Part shown: positions 1-8,482 of the stretch, piece after piece
How positions within the stretch are numbered: the stretch's first letter is position 1
Layout of the letters: every line of letters starts with the position of its first letter
Assembly (NCBI GenBank): GCA_015487785.1
Contig: WFPC01000029.1
Span: forward strand, 1-64,000
Source: Gammaproteobacteria bacterium
GTDB taxonomy: Bacteria; Pseudomonadota; Gammaproteobacteria; S012-40
Length of the DNA stretch: 64,000 nucleotides
Direction of reading: 5' to 3'
Notes under the pieces: generated by a model
What the model saw: only the letters and a program-made list of their open reading frames with translations
Told to the model about the DNA's origin: nothing
Databases searched by the model: none
Made by a program: the position numbers and the translations under genes

Positions 1-15
1 AGGATGTGCCCGTTC

Positions 16-38
16 AGGGCGTGTTTATGTTGCGCCCT
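16..38. repeat. Short hairpin near the window edge
   Basis: AGGGCG at 16-21 pairs with CGCCCT at 33-38 around an 11-nt loop. No T-run follows, so it is not an obvious intrinsic terminator. No gene is recognisable in positions 1-165. Confidence 0.3.
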
Positions 39-106
39 GTAGGGTGGGCGCTTGGGGAATTTGCCCATGCCCCAGGGCTGCGGTAAGATTTGTCGCCAGG
101 GACAAT

Positions 107-130
107 ACCGGTCGATCAGGCCGGTTTTTA
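107..130 (+). terminator. Possible weak intrinsic terminator of an upstream gene
   Basis: ACCGG (107-111) can pair with CCGGT (121-125) across a 9-nt loop, and the stem runs directly into TTTTT. The stem has only five pairs. The gene it would serve lies outside the window. Confidence 0.35.
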
Positions 131-165
131 TTGTGCGGGCCGGATGGCCCCGAGGATGACGTTTA

Positions 166-693
166 ATGGTGGAAGAAGATTACCGCTCCGAGGAGCGGCG
201 GTTGTTGAAGTTTCTGGTGACCTCGGCGGCATTCTTTTTCGTCGGTACCGTGCACGGCGTGTTGCAGGTCATCAAGCCCATCCGGGAGTGGCTGGACTCC
301 ATCGGCAGTCCCTATGGTGGACCAGGGCACATGATCGACCCCCTGGCCCATGCGCACATGAACGTGGTCGGCGGCGTGGTGATCCTGCTGATGGCGGTGA
401 GTTATTACCTGTTTCCCCGCATTACCGGCAAGCGCCTGTATTCCTACAAGCTGCTGGAGCATTCCTATTGGTGGACCACCATCGGTCTGATCTGCTTCTA
501 TTCCACCCTGATGATTTTCGGTTACCTGCAAGGGGTCGAGCTGTTGCAGGAAAACTTCGAGCGCATGGAAGAACTCAACCGGATCTACAAGCACATCATT
601 CCCATCGCCGCCAACATCATGGGCATCGGCTTCTGGATCTATTTCGCCAATGTGTTTCTGACCTTCCGCAAGGTGAGAAGGGATCGTGGCTGA
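166..693 (+). CDS. Short heme-copper-oxidase subunit I-like membrane protein (NorB/CcoN C-terminal part)
   Basis: A 175-residue protein with about four membrane helices. It resembles only the C-terminal third of NorB/cbb3-type subunit I. A segment starting near residue 26 (VGTVHGV) leads to LAHAHMNVVGG, where H62 and H64 match the His-x-His heme ligands of NorB (AHGHLA). A helix of the pattern SYYLFPRITGK and two further helices follow. The first-helix heme ligand and the His-His copper/iron site of complete oxidases are absent, so it cannot be an oxidase alone. It may bind heme or modulate a complex. The start has GAGGA 9 nt upstream. The last codons overlap the next gene by 8 nt, implying coupled translation. 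Family resemblance is clear; function is unknown. Confidence 0.7.
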   Translation: MVEEDYRSEERRLLKFLVTSAAFFFVGTVHGVLQVIKPIREWLDSIGSPYGGPGHMIDPLAHAHMNVVGGVVILLMAVSYYLFPRITGKRLYSYKLLEHSYWWTTIGLICFYSTLMIFGYLQGVELLQENFERMEELNRIYKHIIPIAANIMGIGFWIYFANVFLTFRKVRRDRG

Positions 694-1228
694 ACAGGAG
701 CGTTGCGCCTGTCCGGAGCATTACCCTGACTGGGACGGCCGCGACGTGGACCTGGGAGGCTGGTGCGTGCACCAGATGCCCATCAAGACCTTCTTCCACA
801 TGCCCGTCGCCTACGACATGTATCTGGCCAAGCAGGCGGAGAACGTGGCCCAGTTGGGCTTGCGGGAACGCTGGCCGGGCCTGGTGCTCACCCGCACCCG
901 CCTGTTCGGCGGCAGCCTCACCCGCCTACTGGAGGATGCCGAGTCGCCCTCGCGGCTGGTGCACTACCTGCCGTCGCCCTTCACTGTGAGCGTGTTCCTG
1001 CATCACGGCGGCATCGGCAGTGTGAGCAAGGCGGTGCACGAGCATCAGATCCGGTTGGTGGAGCAGGGGCGACGGCCCAAGGAACTCTATCTCGCCCATC
1101 TCACCTGTCCCTTGTGCGAGCAGCGCAAAGGGGGCGACAAGATCCTGGTGCTGCGGCGCTGGGTGGCCAGCCGCCGCATGGCCGCCAACGTGGCGGGCCG
1201 GGCGGGCGGTGAGCCAGCCGGCGAATAA
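686..1228 (+). CDS. Conserved hypothetical protein, coupled to the oxidase-like gene
   Basis: A soluble protein of 180 residues, not recognised. It is rich in Cys and His: an N-terminal CACPEHY, a central segment HHGGIGS, and CPLCEQRKGG near residue 140, which could bind metal. There is no signal peptide or membrane helix. It starts 8 nt inside the preceding gene, so the two are probably translated together and may act together. The last 20 residues look disordered (Ala, Gly and Arg). It ends 5 nt before the convergent rhlB stop. Confidence 0.6.
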   Translation: MAEQERCACPEHYPDWDGRDVDLGGWCVHQMPIKTFFHMPVAYDMYLAKQAENVAQLGLRERWPGLVLTRTRLFGGSLTRLLEDAESPSRLVHYLPSPFTVSVFLHHGGIGSVSKAVHEHQIRLVEQGRRPKELYLAHLTCPLCEQRKGGDKILVLRRWVASRRMAANVAGRAGGEPAGE

Positions 1229-1233
1229 TGCTA

Positions 1234-2556
1234 TCAGCCGCCGGCAGGCTCGCGCCTGCCGCTGGATCTGCGCCGGTGCCGCCGCGAGCCATTCTTGTCC
1301 CGGGCCTGCGATCGTTGGCGTGACTGTCCCTGGCGGCGTTGCTGGGAGCGGGCGCGGCGCGCGGGTTTCAGCGGTGGTTTGGGTTCTGCCAGCAAGTCCT
1401 CGCTGGCCACTTCCTGGGGAATCTTCTTGCCGATGTATTCCTCGATGTCCGGCAGGTAGAAGGCATAGCTCTCGCAGGCCAGGCTGATGGCGCAGCCTTC
1501 GGCGCCGATGCGCCCGGTGCGGCCGATACGGTGTACATAGTCTTCCGGATCCTGCGGCAGGTCGTAGTTGATAACATGGCTGACATCGGGAATGTGCAGG
1601 CCGCGGGCGGCTACGTCGGTGGCCACGAGAACCGGGAATTCACCCTTCTGGAAATCCAGCACCAGGCGCTGGCGCTTGCGCTGGGGCACGTCGCCGGACA
1701 GGGCCTCGGCCGGGATGTCGTTGCCCTTGAGATAGTTGCATACCCGCTCCACCTCGGCCTTGGTGTTGACGAAGACGATGGCACGCTCCGGCTGCAGTTT
1801 TCGGTAGAGACCGATGAGCAGGGGGATTTTCTCCTCGTTGGCCACGTAATAGATGGACTGGCGGATCTTGTCGGTGGTGACTTCCTCGTCCACCGTCTTG
1901 ATCACCTGGGGGTTGTCCATGTGCTCGTAGGCCAGTTCGATCACCCGGTAGGACAAGGTGGCGGAGAACAGCAGATTCAATCGCCGGGGGGGCGGCGGCA
2001 TGCGTCGCAGCAGAAAGCGGATGTCCTTGATGAAACCGAGATCGAACATGCGGTCGGCCTCGTCCAGTACCAAGGCCTGGATGCTCTTGAGATGAAACAC
2101 GCGCTGTTTGAAGTAGTCGATGATGCGCCCCGGTGTGCCGATCAGAATATCGACACCGCGCTCCAGTTGCCGGCGTTGTTTTTCATAGTCGGTACCGCCG
2201 TAGGCCAGGCCCAGCCGGAGGTCGGTGTGACGTACCAGTGCCTCGGCATCCCGGAAGATCTGTACCGCCAACTCCCGGGTGGGCGCCAGGATCAGGGCGC
2301 GGGGCTGACCGGGGCGATGGTCCTCGGGCGGCGGCTGGCGCAGTAGATGCTGGATCACCGCGATGAGGAAGGTGGCGGTCTTGCCGGTGCCGGTGCGGGC
2401 CTGGCCGATGACATTCTGCCCTTGCAGTGCCACCGGCAGGGCCTGGGCCTGGATGGGTGTGCAGTATTCGAAGCCGGTATCGGCAATGGCCCGCTGCAGG
2501 GGTTCGGCCAGATCGAATTGGGAGAAGCGATGTTCGGTTAAATGTTTTTCTGTCAT
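1234..2556 (-). CDS. rhlB: ATP-dependent RNA helicase RhlB
   Basis: A DEAD-box helicase of 440 residues that unwinds structured RNA, in Escherichia coli as a partner of RNase E in the degradosome. The N-terminus (MTEKHLTE) and whole layout resemble E. coli RhlB. The Q motif is near 27-40, Walker A ARTGTGKT at 53-60, PTREL near 92-96, DEAD at 165-168, SAT at 198-200, and HRIGRTGR in the C-terminal lobe. The last 45 residues are Arg/Gln/Ser-rich, as is typical for an RNA-binding tail. It is divergent from trxA and rho, the conserved gammaproteobacterial order. No clear Shine-Dalgarno precedes the ATG. A TAGAAT -10-like hexamer lies upstream on the minus strand. Confidence 0.95.
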   Translation of the reverse strand: MTEKHLTEHRFSQFDLAEPLQRAIADTGFEYCTPIQAQALPVALQGQNVIGQARTGTGKTATFLIAVIQHLLRQPPPEDHRPGQPRALILAPTRELAVQIFRDAEALVRHTDLRLGLAYGGTDYEKQRRQLERGVDILIGTPGRIIDYFKQRVFHLKSIQALVLDEADRMFDLGFIKDIRFLLRRMPPPPRRLNLLFSATLSYRVIELAYEHMDNPQVIKTVDEEVTTDKIRQSIYYVANEEKIPLLIGLYRKLQPERAIVFVNTKAEVERVCNYLKGNDIPAEALSGDVPQRKRQRLVLDFQKGEFPVLVATDVAARGLHIPDVSHVINYDLPQDPEDYVHRIGRTGRIGAEGCAISLACESYAFYLPDIEEYIGKKIPQEVASEDLLAEPKPPLKPARRARSQQRRQGQSRQRSQARDKNGSRRHRRRSSGRREPAGG

Positions 2557-2698
2557 TGTCGAGAACTTATTCTAGAATTGAAGTTGAAGGGACATGGGCC
2601 AGTGAGGATCGGCTTGGAACGATTGTCGGGCGGCGGTTGCGTTTTTTCCGGCATGTAGGTAGAGTCCTAGAAATTCAATCATAAATATACCCTTTTAG

Positions 2699-2742
2699 CC
2701 CAGACCAGGCCACCGTTGCGCGCGACGGTGGTCCAGGCTGGC
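2699..2742 (+). promoter_or_regulatory. Stem-loop in the trxA leader
   Basis: CCACCGT and ACGGTGG form a seven-pair GC-rich stem with a TGCGCGCG loop. The stem is extended imperfectly by CCAG on the left and CTGG on the right. It lies about 30 nt before the trxA start and has no T-run, so it looks like an mRNA structure rather than a terminator. An AT-rich stretch just upstream (around 2680-2695) may hold the promoter. Confidence 0.4.
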
Positions 2743-2773
2743 ATATTCTATGGATACACGTGGAGGCACAGCA

Positions 2774-3100
2774 GTGAGTGATCGTATTGTCTACCTGACG
2801 GATGACACCTTTGAGGAAGAGGTTTTGAACGCACCGGAACCGGTGCTGGTGGATTACTGGGCCGAGTGGTGTGGTCCCTGCAAGATGATCGCTCCAGTGC
2901 TCGACGAGATCGCCGAGGAGTATCAAGGCAAGATCAAGGTCGCCAAGCTCAATATCGATGAAAATCCGGCGACACCGCCCAAGTACGGTATCCGTGGCAT
3001 TCCCACCCTGATGCTGTTCAAGAACGGCAACGTGGAGGCCACCAAGGTGGGCGCGGTGTCAAAGTCCCAGTTGACGGCTTTCATCGACAGCAACCTGTAG
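2774..3100 (+). CDS. trxA: Thioredoxin TrxA
   Basis: A small cytosolic dithiol reductant of 108 residues that serves ribonucleotide reductase and methionine sulfoxide or PAPS reductases. The active site WCGPCK has its cysteines at 33 and 36; the cis-Pro segment is GIRGIPTL. A longer frame from an ATG at 2750 exists, but I choose the GTG at 2774: GGAGG (2762-2766) is correctly spaced before it, and the resulting [11 protein letters not shown] aligns with the E. coli start MSDKIIHLTDD. Gene order rhlB/trxA/rho is as in E. coli. Confidence 0.95.
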   Translation: MSDRIVYLTDDTFEEEVLNAPEPVLVDYWAEWCGPCKMIAPVLDEIAEEYQGKIKVAKLNIDENPATPPKYGIRGIPTLMLFKNGNVEATKVGAVSKSQLTAFIDSNL

Positions 3101-3112
3101 CAGGAATGGCCG

Positions 3113-3142
3113 GCGCCACGTCCCTGGGGCTGGACGTGGCGC
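3113..3142 (+). terminator. Strong hairpin between trxA and rho without a T-run
   Basis: An 11-bp perfect stem: 3113-3123 pairs with 3132-3142 around an 8-nt loop. It begins 12 nt after the trxA stop. No T-run follows, so it may protect the trxA 3' end or act as a pause or Rho-dependent site in the rho leader (3143-3258). The leader contains an AGTATACC sequence that could be a -10 box. Confidence 0.45.
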
Positions 3143-3258
3143 GGCTAACGTGGTAGCGTACCGAGAATTCAGTATACCTTAATTCCCGACTCCGGTTTTT
3201 CACAGCCCAGGCGCTCGTCTGGGGTTCCCATTTCAATCCATTTGTTTCGCTATTCGCC

Positions 3259-4515
3259 ATGAATCTAACCGAACTTAAGAAAAAACCCGCATCAGAACTC
3301 TTGAGCCTGGCCCAGGAGATGGGCATCGAAGGCATGGCGCGTTCGCGCAAGCAGGACGTGATCTTCTCCATTCTCAAGGCCCATGCCAAGAAAGGGGAGG
3401 ATATCTACGGCGACGGTGTGCTGGAGATTCTCCAGGACGGTTTCGGTTTCCTGCGTTCGGCCGACAGTTCCTACCTGGCCGGCCCCGATGACATCTATGT
3501 GTCGCCCAGCCAGATCCGGCGCTTCGGATTGCGCACCGGCGACACGGTTTCGGGCAAGATCCGTCCGCCCAAGGAGGGCGAGCGTTATTTCGCCCTGCTC
3601 AAGGTCAGCGAAATCAATTTCGAGCCGCCGGAGAATGCCAAGGGCAAGGTGTTGTTCGAAAACCTTACGCCGCTGTTCCCCAGCGAGCGGCTGAAGATGG
3701 GAATCGGCAATGGCAGCACCGAGGATCTCACCGCGCGGGTGATCGATCTGGTATCGCCCATTGGCAAGGGCCAGCGCGGGCTGATCGTGTCGCCGCCCAA
3801 GGCCGGCAAGACCATGATGTTGCAGAACATCGCCCAGTCCATCACCACCAATCATCCCGAGTGCATGCTCATCGTGCTGTTGATCGACGAGCGGCCGGAA
3901 GAAGTCACCGAAATGGCGCGTTCGGTGCGTGGCGAGGTGGTCTCCAGCACCTTCGACGAACCGGCCAGCCGCCATGTGCAGGTGGCCGAGATGGTGATCG
4001 AAAAGGCCAAGCGCCTGGTGGAGCACAAGAAGGACGTGGTCGTCCTGCTGGATTCCATCACCCGTCTGGCGCGAGCCTACAACACCGTGATTCCTTCATC
4101 GGGCAAGGTGCTCACCGGCGGCGTGGACGCCAACGCGCTGCACCGGCCCAAACGTTTTTTCGGCGCCGCGCGCAATATCGAGGAGGGCGGCAGCCTCACC
4201 ATCATCGCCACCGCGTTGGTGGATACCGGGTCACGCATGGACGATGTGATCTTCGAGGAATTCAAGGGTACCGGCAACATGGAGTTGCACCTGGATCGGC
4301 GTATCGCCGAGAAGCGGGTCTATCCGGCCATCAACATCAACCGTTCCGGCACCCGGCGTGAGGAATTGCTCACCACGCCAGACGAATTGCAGAAGATGTG
4401 GATCATCCGCAAGCTGCTGCATCCCATGGATGAACTGCAGGCCATGGAATTCTTGCTCGACAAGCTCAAGGACACCAAGACCAACGACGAATTCTTCGAC
4501 TCCATGAAGCGCTGA
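3259..4515 (+). CDS. rho: Transcription termination factor Rho
   Basis: Hexameric RNA-dependent ATPase of 418 residues that terminates transcription. It has the usual proteobacterial length. The N-terminal helical region (MNLTELKKK) is followed by the cold-shock-like RNA-binding domain with DGFGFLR around 60-66. Walker A PPKAGKT lies around 179-185 and [15 protein letters not shown] is in the motor domain. It follows trxA, as in E. coli, with a 158-nt leader; rho is autoregulated there, so this leader may have the same role. It converges on glgP with a 12-nt gap and no evident terminator. Confidence 0.97.
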   Translation: MNLTELKKKPASELLSLAQEMGIEGMARSRKQDVIFSILKAHAKKGEDIYGDGVLEILQDGFGFLRSADSSYLAGPDDIYVSPSQIRRFGLRTGDTVSGKIRPPKEGERYFALLKVSEINFEPPENAKGKVLFENLTPLFPSERLKMGIGNGSTEDLTARVIDLVSPIGKGQRGLIVSPPKAGKTMMLQNIAQSITTNHPECMLIVLLIDERPEEVTEMARSVRGEVVSSTFDEPASRHVQVAEMVIEKAKRLVEHKKDVVVLLDSITRLARAYNTVIPSSGKVLTGGVDANALHRPKRFFGAARNIEEGGSLTIIATALVDTGSRMDDVIFEEFKGTGNMELHLDRRIAEKRVYPAININRSGTRREELLTTPDELQKMWIIRKLLHPMDELQAMEFLLDKLKDTKTNDEFFDSMKR

Positions 4516-4527
4516 GGCAGCGTTTGC

Positions 4528-7008
4528 TCAACCCTCCGTCGCTGCGTCGACCTGCCAGATGTGCCGGGCGTATTCACGAATGCTGCGATCACTGGAGAAC
4601 GTGCCCATGTGGGCCACGTTGATGATGGCCTTGTGCCACCATTGCTTCGGTTGGCGGTAGCATTGGTCCACGGCTTGCTGGCAGCGCAGGTAGTCGCGAA
4701 AATCCGCCAGCAACAGGAAATGATCCTGGTTGAGCAGATTGTCCACCAGCGGGTGATAGCGCTCGGGCTCGGCCGGGGAGAAAAAGCCGTTGCGGATCAT
4801 GTCCAGGCACTGGCGTAACTCCGGGTCGCTCTCGTAATAGTCGCGCGCCACATAGTGTGTGCGCAGCTCGCTTGCCTGTGCGGCGGTGAGGCCGAAGATG
4901 AAGATATTGTCCTCGCCCACCTCATTGCCTATTTCGATATTGGCGCCATCCAGGGTGCCTATGGTGAGCGCGCCATTGAGCGCCAGCTTCATGTTGCCGG
5001 TGCCGGAGGCCTCGGTGCCGGCGGTGGAGATCTGCTCCGACAGATCGGCAGCGGGAATGATGATTTCCGCCAGGCTCACATTGTAGTTGGGCAGGAAGAC
5101 CACTTTCAGCCTGTCGCCCACCGCGGGGTCGTTGTTGATGATGTCCGCGACATCGTTGATCAGGCGAATGATGAGCTTGGCCATGGTGTAACTGGGGGCG
5201 GCCTTGCCGCTGAAGATCACCGTGCGAGGTACGATGTCGTCGTCCATGGCGGAGCGAATGCGGTTGTAGCGCGCGATCACATGCAACAGATTGAGCAATT
5301 GGCGCTTGTATTCGTGTATTCGCTTTATTTGCACATCGAACAATGACTGTGTCGAAACCTCGATACCCAGTTGCCTTTGAATGAGCTGGGCGAGCCGTTG
5401 TTTGTTGGCCTGCTTGATCGCCTGGAAGCGTTGCTGAAACGAGGGGTCGGAGGCGTATTCTGTAAGTTGTTCAAGTTTCTCCAGGTGAACCAGCCAGTCG
5501 TTTCCGATGTGCTCGGTGATGAGTCTGGACAGCTTGGGATTGGCCTGGTTCAGCCAGCGTCTTGGGGTGATGCCGTTGGTGACATTGATTATGCGCCCTG
5601 GAAAACAATTGTGAAAATCACGAAACACCTCTTTCTGCAATAGTTCGGTATGCAACTTGGCAACGCCGTTCACCTTGTGGCTGCCGACGATGGCCAGATG
5701 TGCCATGCGTATGCGTTTGGGTGGTCCCTCGTCGATCAATGACATGCGCCGGAGCAGATCCACGTCGCCGGGATGGCAGTGCATCACATGATCGAGGAAG
5801 CGGCGATTGATTTCATAGATGATGCCGAGGTGGCGTGGTAGAAGGCGCTCGAACATGCTGACTGGCCAGGTCTCAAGGGCCTCGGGCATCAGGGTGTGAT
5901 TGGTGTAGCTGAAGGTGCGCGTGGTGATATGCCAGGCTCGTTCCCAGCTCAGGCCGTGCTGATCGAGCAGGATGCGCATAAGCTCGGCTATGGCGATGGC
6001 CGGGTGAGTGTCATTGAGTTGTATGGCCACCTTGTCGGGTAGCTGGTCAAAATCGTCGTGGTATTTCTGGAAGCGTCGCAGGATATCCTGCAGGGAGGCG
6101 CAGACGAAGAAATACTGCTGTTTTAGACGCAGCTCTCGGCCGGCATTGGTATTGTCTGCGGGATAGAGCACCTTGGCTAGGTTTTCCGAGGCGGTCTTTT
6201 CCGCTACCGCCTGGATGTAATCGCCACGATTGAAATACTCCAGGTCGAAGTCGCGCGAGGCGCGAGCCGCCCACAGGCGCATGTTGTTGACCGTGTTGCT
6301 GGCATAGCCGGGGATGGGCGTGTCGTAGGCCATGGCCATGACATCGGTGGTGTCCTGCCAGTCATGGCACAGGCGGCCCCGGGCATCGTGGTAGGCCACC
6401 ACCCTGCCACCAAACTGGACCGGGTAGAGCACTTCCGGGCGGGCGAATTCCCAGGGATTGCCATAGCGCAGCCAGTTGTCGGGGTGTTCCACCTGCTGGC
6501 CGTTCTCGATACTCTGGCGGAAAATGCCGTATTCATAACGTATGCCATAGCCATAGCCGGGCAGGCTGAGAGTGGCGAAGGAATCGAGAAAGCAGGCCGC
6601 CAGTCGGCCCAGGCCGCCGTTGCCCAGGGCGGCATCCTCCTCCATTTCGATCAGTTGCTCGAAATCGATGCCGAGCTGGGCCAGGGCGTGTTCGAATTCC
6701 TCCAGGCAGCCGATATTCATGAGTGCGTTTTTCAAGGCGCGGCCCATGAGAAATTCCAGCGACAGGTAATAGACGCGCTTGACATCCTGTTGGTAATAGC
6801 GACGCATGGTTTCCATCCAGCGTTCGATCAGGCGATCGCGGGTGGCGTGTACCGCCGCGTGCAGCCAGTCGCGCTCGGTGGCGGTGAAACCGTCCTTGCC
6901 CACGTTGTAGATCAGGCGCTTGGCCACTGACTTGCGGATCGAGGCGCTATCCAGCCCCAGGCGATCGAAGCGCAGACGCCCGGGGCGTTTGATTGTGCTC
7001 TGGGCCAT
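4528..7008 (-). CDS. glgP: Glycogen/maltodextrin phosphorylase
   Basis: A PLP-dependent enzyme that releases glucose 1-phosphate from alpha-1,4-glucans; 826 residues from the chosen start, normal for the family. The PLP-binding motif EASGTGNMK is present, with the lysine near 674; GNGGLGRLAACF in the N-terminal domain is also characteristic. I prefer the second ATG (7008) because GGAG sits 7 nt before it but only 1 nt before the first ATG at 7014. The stand-alone gene indicates use of stored or imported glucan. No other glycogen gene is in the window; galU at 33577 uses the same sugar phosphate. Confidence 0.94.
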   Translation of the reverse strand: MAQSTIKRPGRLRFDRLGLDSASIRKSVAKRLIYNVGKDGFTATERDWLHAAVHATRDRLIERWMETMRRYYQQDVKRVYYLSLEFLMGRALKNALMNIGCLEEFEHALAQLGIDFEQLIEMEEDAALGNGGLGRLAACFLDSFATLSLPGYGYGIRYEYGIFRQSIENGQQVEHPDNWLRYGNPWEFARPEVLYPVQFGGRVVAYHDARGRLCHDWQDTTDVMAMAYDTPIPGYASNTVNNMRLWAARASRDFDLEYFNRGDYIQAVAEKTASENLAKVLYPADNTNAGRELRLKQQYFFVCASLQDILRRFQKYHDDFDQLPDKVAIQLNDTHPAIAIAELMRILLDQHGLSWERAWHITTRTFSYTNHTLMPEALETWPVSMFERLLPRHLGIIYEINRRFLDHVMHCHPGDVDLLRRMSLIDEGPPKRIRMAHLAIVGSHKVNGVAKLHTELLQKEVFRDFHNCFPGRIINVTNGITPRRWLNQANPKLSRLITEHIGNDWLVHLEKLEQLTEYASDPSFQQRFQAIKQANKQRLAQLIQRQLGIEVSTQSLFDVQIKRIHEYKRQLLNLLHVIARYNRIRSAMDDDIVPRTVIFSGKAAPSYTMAKLIIRLINDVADIINNDPAVGDRLKVVFLPNYNVSLAEIIIPAADLSEQISTAGTEASGTGNMKLALNGALTIGTLDGANIEIGNEVGEDNIFIFGLTAAQASELRTHYVARDYYESDPELRQCLDMIRNGFFSPAEPERYHPLVDNLLNQDHFLLLADFRDYLRCQQAVDQCYRQPKQWWHKAIINVAHMGTFSSDRSIREYARHIWQVDAATEG

Positions 7009-7074
7009 TGCCATTCTCCGTGTGTGATGAAATCCTCCCTATAATAGCCGCTTTTCGGCAACGTGGAGCAAATG

Positions 7075-7800
7075 ATGCGCATACCGAGAATCTATTCACC
7101 GCAATCCTTGCAGGGTGTGACTCGCCTGCGGCTGGAATCCGCCGCGGCGCGTCATGTGGTGCAGGTGTTACGTTTGCCGGTGGGTGCCGAACTGATTCTG
7201 TTCGATGGCCACGGCGGACAATACCCGGCCCGGATCACCGAGGCGGGGCGACGCAAGCTGGTGGTGGAGGTGCTGGGGCAGCAGGCGCTGGAACGCGAGG
7301 CTCCGTTGGCGATACATCTGCTGCAAGGGATTTCCCGTGGCGAGCGCATGGACTGGGTGATGCAGAAGGCCACCGAGCTGGGCGTGGCGTCTATCATCCC
7401 GGTGTTCACCGCCCGTTGTGGCGTGAAATTGTCAGCACAACGCCAGGCCAGTCGCCTGGCGCATTGGCAGGGGGTGATCGTTGCCGCCTGCGAACAGTGT
7501 GGGCGCAATCGCCTGCCGCGCCTCGAAGCGGCGCAGGATTTCACCCGGGCCCTGGGCATGCTGCGGGGGGGCGGCCTGGTGCTGGACCCCGCGGCCGGGC
7601 GCCGTCTGAGTGAACTATCACCGCCAGGGGGTGAGTTCACGGTGCTGGTCGGCCCGGAAGGTGGCTTGAGCGCGGAAGAAATCCGGGCGGCCGAGGCGGC
7701 GGGTTTCGAGCGGGTGAGTCTGGGGCCACGGATTCTGCGCACCGAGACTGCGAGCCTGGCGGTGCTCGCGGCCCTGCAGGCGCGCTGGGGTGATTTCTAA
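7075..7800 (+). CDS. rsmE: 16S rRNA m3U1498 methyltransferase RsmE
   Basis: An SPOUT-class methyltransferase of 241 residues that methylates U1498 of 16S rRNA in the 30S subunit. The knotted C-terminal domain shows GPEGGLSAEE and LGPRILRTETA, which form the S-adenosylmethionine site. The start is set at the second of two adjacent ATGs: GGAG at 7065-7068 is 6 nt upstream, and MRIPRIY matches the E. coli N-terminus. A TATAAT at 7040-7045 is a likely -10 box. The gene is divergent from glgP. Confidence 0.94.
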   Translation: MRIPRIYSPQSLQGVTRLRLESAAARHVVQVLRLPVGAELILFDGHGGQYPARITEAGRRKLVVEVLGQQALEREAPLAIHLLQGISRGERMDWVMQKATELGVASIIPVFTARCGVKLSAQRQASRLAHWQGVIVAACEQCGRNRLPRLEAAQDFTRALGMLRGGGLVLDPAAGRRLSELSPPGGEFTVLVGPEGGLSAEEIRAAEAAGFERVSLGPRILRTETASLAVLAALQARWGDF

Positions 7801-7808
7801 GTCTCATT

Positions 7809-7833
7809 TAACTTGACTAAGTTTCTCTGGTAT
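7809..7833 (+). promoter_or_regulatory. Putative type 1 IscR box overlapping the iscR promoter
   Basis: These 25 bases match about 19 of 25 positions of the E. coli type 1 IscR-site consensus (ATASYYGACTRWWWYAGTCRRSTAT, recalled from the literature). The left half ACTTGACTAA fits well and the right half CTCTGGTAT is weaker. The box covers a -35-like TTGACT (7813-7818); TATACC (7834-7839) may be the -10, at 15-nt spacing. This arrangement is expected for autoregulation by an IscR protein. Confidence 0.5.
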
Positions 7834-7866
7834 TATACCCTAGTAATTCAGTCTGTATTTCCGCTG

Positions 7867-7953
7867 CCTCCGTAGGGTGACCGGCGTGGCCGGAACCCGT
7901 GGAGGGGGATACAGGATGTGCAGTATTCCCGGTGAGATTCCGGGTGCGGACTG
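7867..7953 (+). promoter_or_regulatory. Two-hairpin structured leader of the iscR-like gene
   Basis: Hairpin 1 (7867-7905) stacks three helices: CCTCC with GGAGG, GGGT with ACCC, and CCGG with CCGG, closing a CGTGG loop. Hairpin 2 (7921-7953) pairs CAGT with ACTG and CCCGG with CCGGG around TGAGATT. The coding Shine-Dalgarno (GGGGG, about 7960-7964) follows shortly after. The CCGGTGAGATTCCGG segment resembles one arm of cobalamin-riboswitch cores, but the other conserved blocks of that class are missing, so I do not call it a riboswitch. Confidence 0.45.
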
Positions 7954-7970
7954 AAACGAAGGGGGCTCCC

Positions 7971-8387
7971 ATGAGAATACCAGCCAAAGGGCGTTATGCC
8001 GTTGCGGCATTGATCGAGCTGGCCATGCAACCCAACGATCGTCCCATGACGATCGCGCAGTTGGCCGAGAAACAGAATATTTCCCTGTCGTATCTGGAGC
8101 AGTTGTTTGCCGAGTTGCGCAGGGAAGGCCTGATCCGGGGAGCCCGCGGGCCGGGAGGCGGTTATCGGCTGGCAAGGCCGGCAGAGGACATCAGCATCAT
8201 CGATATCCTAAAGGCCATCGATGAGCGGGTGGTGGAGACGCCGGCGGAAGACGAGGCCTATGTACCCTTCGTGCTGTGGGGGCGGGTGAGTCAACAGTTG
8301 CAGCAGTTTCTGGCCGATATCAGCCTGGCCGATTGTGTCGAGCAGAAGGATGCGCTTTTTGCGGCCCGGGCCAGCGAGACGGCTTGA
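7971..8387 (+). CDS. iscR: Rrf2/IscR-family transcriptional regulator lacking cluster cysteines
   Basis: A winged-helix regulator of 138 residues, clearly IscR-like: MRIPAKGRYAVAAL, ISLSYLEQLF and RGPGGGYRLAR correspond to E. coli IscR. The [2Fe-2S] ligands of IscR (three Cys and one His between about 92 and 107) are missing. This stretch reads TPAEDEAYVPFVLW, and the only Cys is near 125. The protein should therefore behave like cluster-free IscR. A longer frame from GTG 7899 runs through the leader hairpins; the ATG at 7971 has GGGGG 6 nt upstream and the family N-terminus. iscU follows after 151 nt, suggesting control of iron-sulfur assembly. The gene symbol is by similarity only. Confidence 0.8.
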   Translation: MRIPAKGRYAVAALIELAMQPNDRPMTIAQLAEKQNISLSYLEQLFAELRREGLIRGARGPGGGYRLARPAEDISIIDILKAIDERVVETPAEDEAYVPFVLWGRVSQQLQQFLADISLADCVEQKDALFAARASETA

Positions 8388-8482
8388 CCCGGAGTATTGC
8401 ATCCGTCACCGGTTTGGCGTCGTGCGGCAGCATTGTGATGCTGGTGGGCGGATTCCGCCGGGATGCGGGTGAGATATTCGGG

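Noticed and set aside
7921-7953. Cobalamin riboswitch before the IscR-like gene
   Set aside because: Only one arm resembles the class; the other conserved blocks and an appropriate downstream gene are missing.
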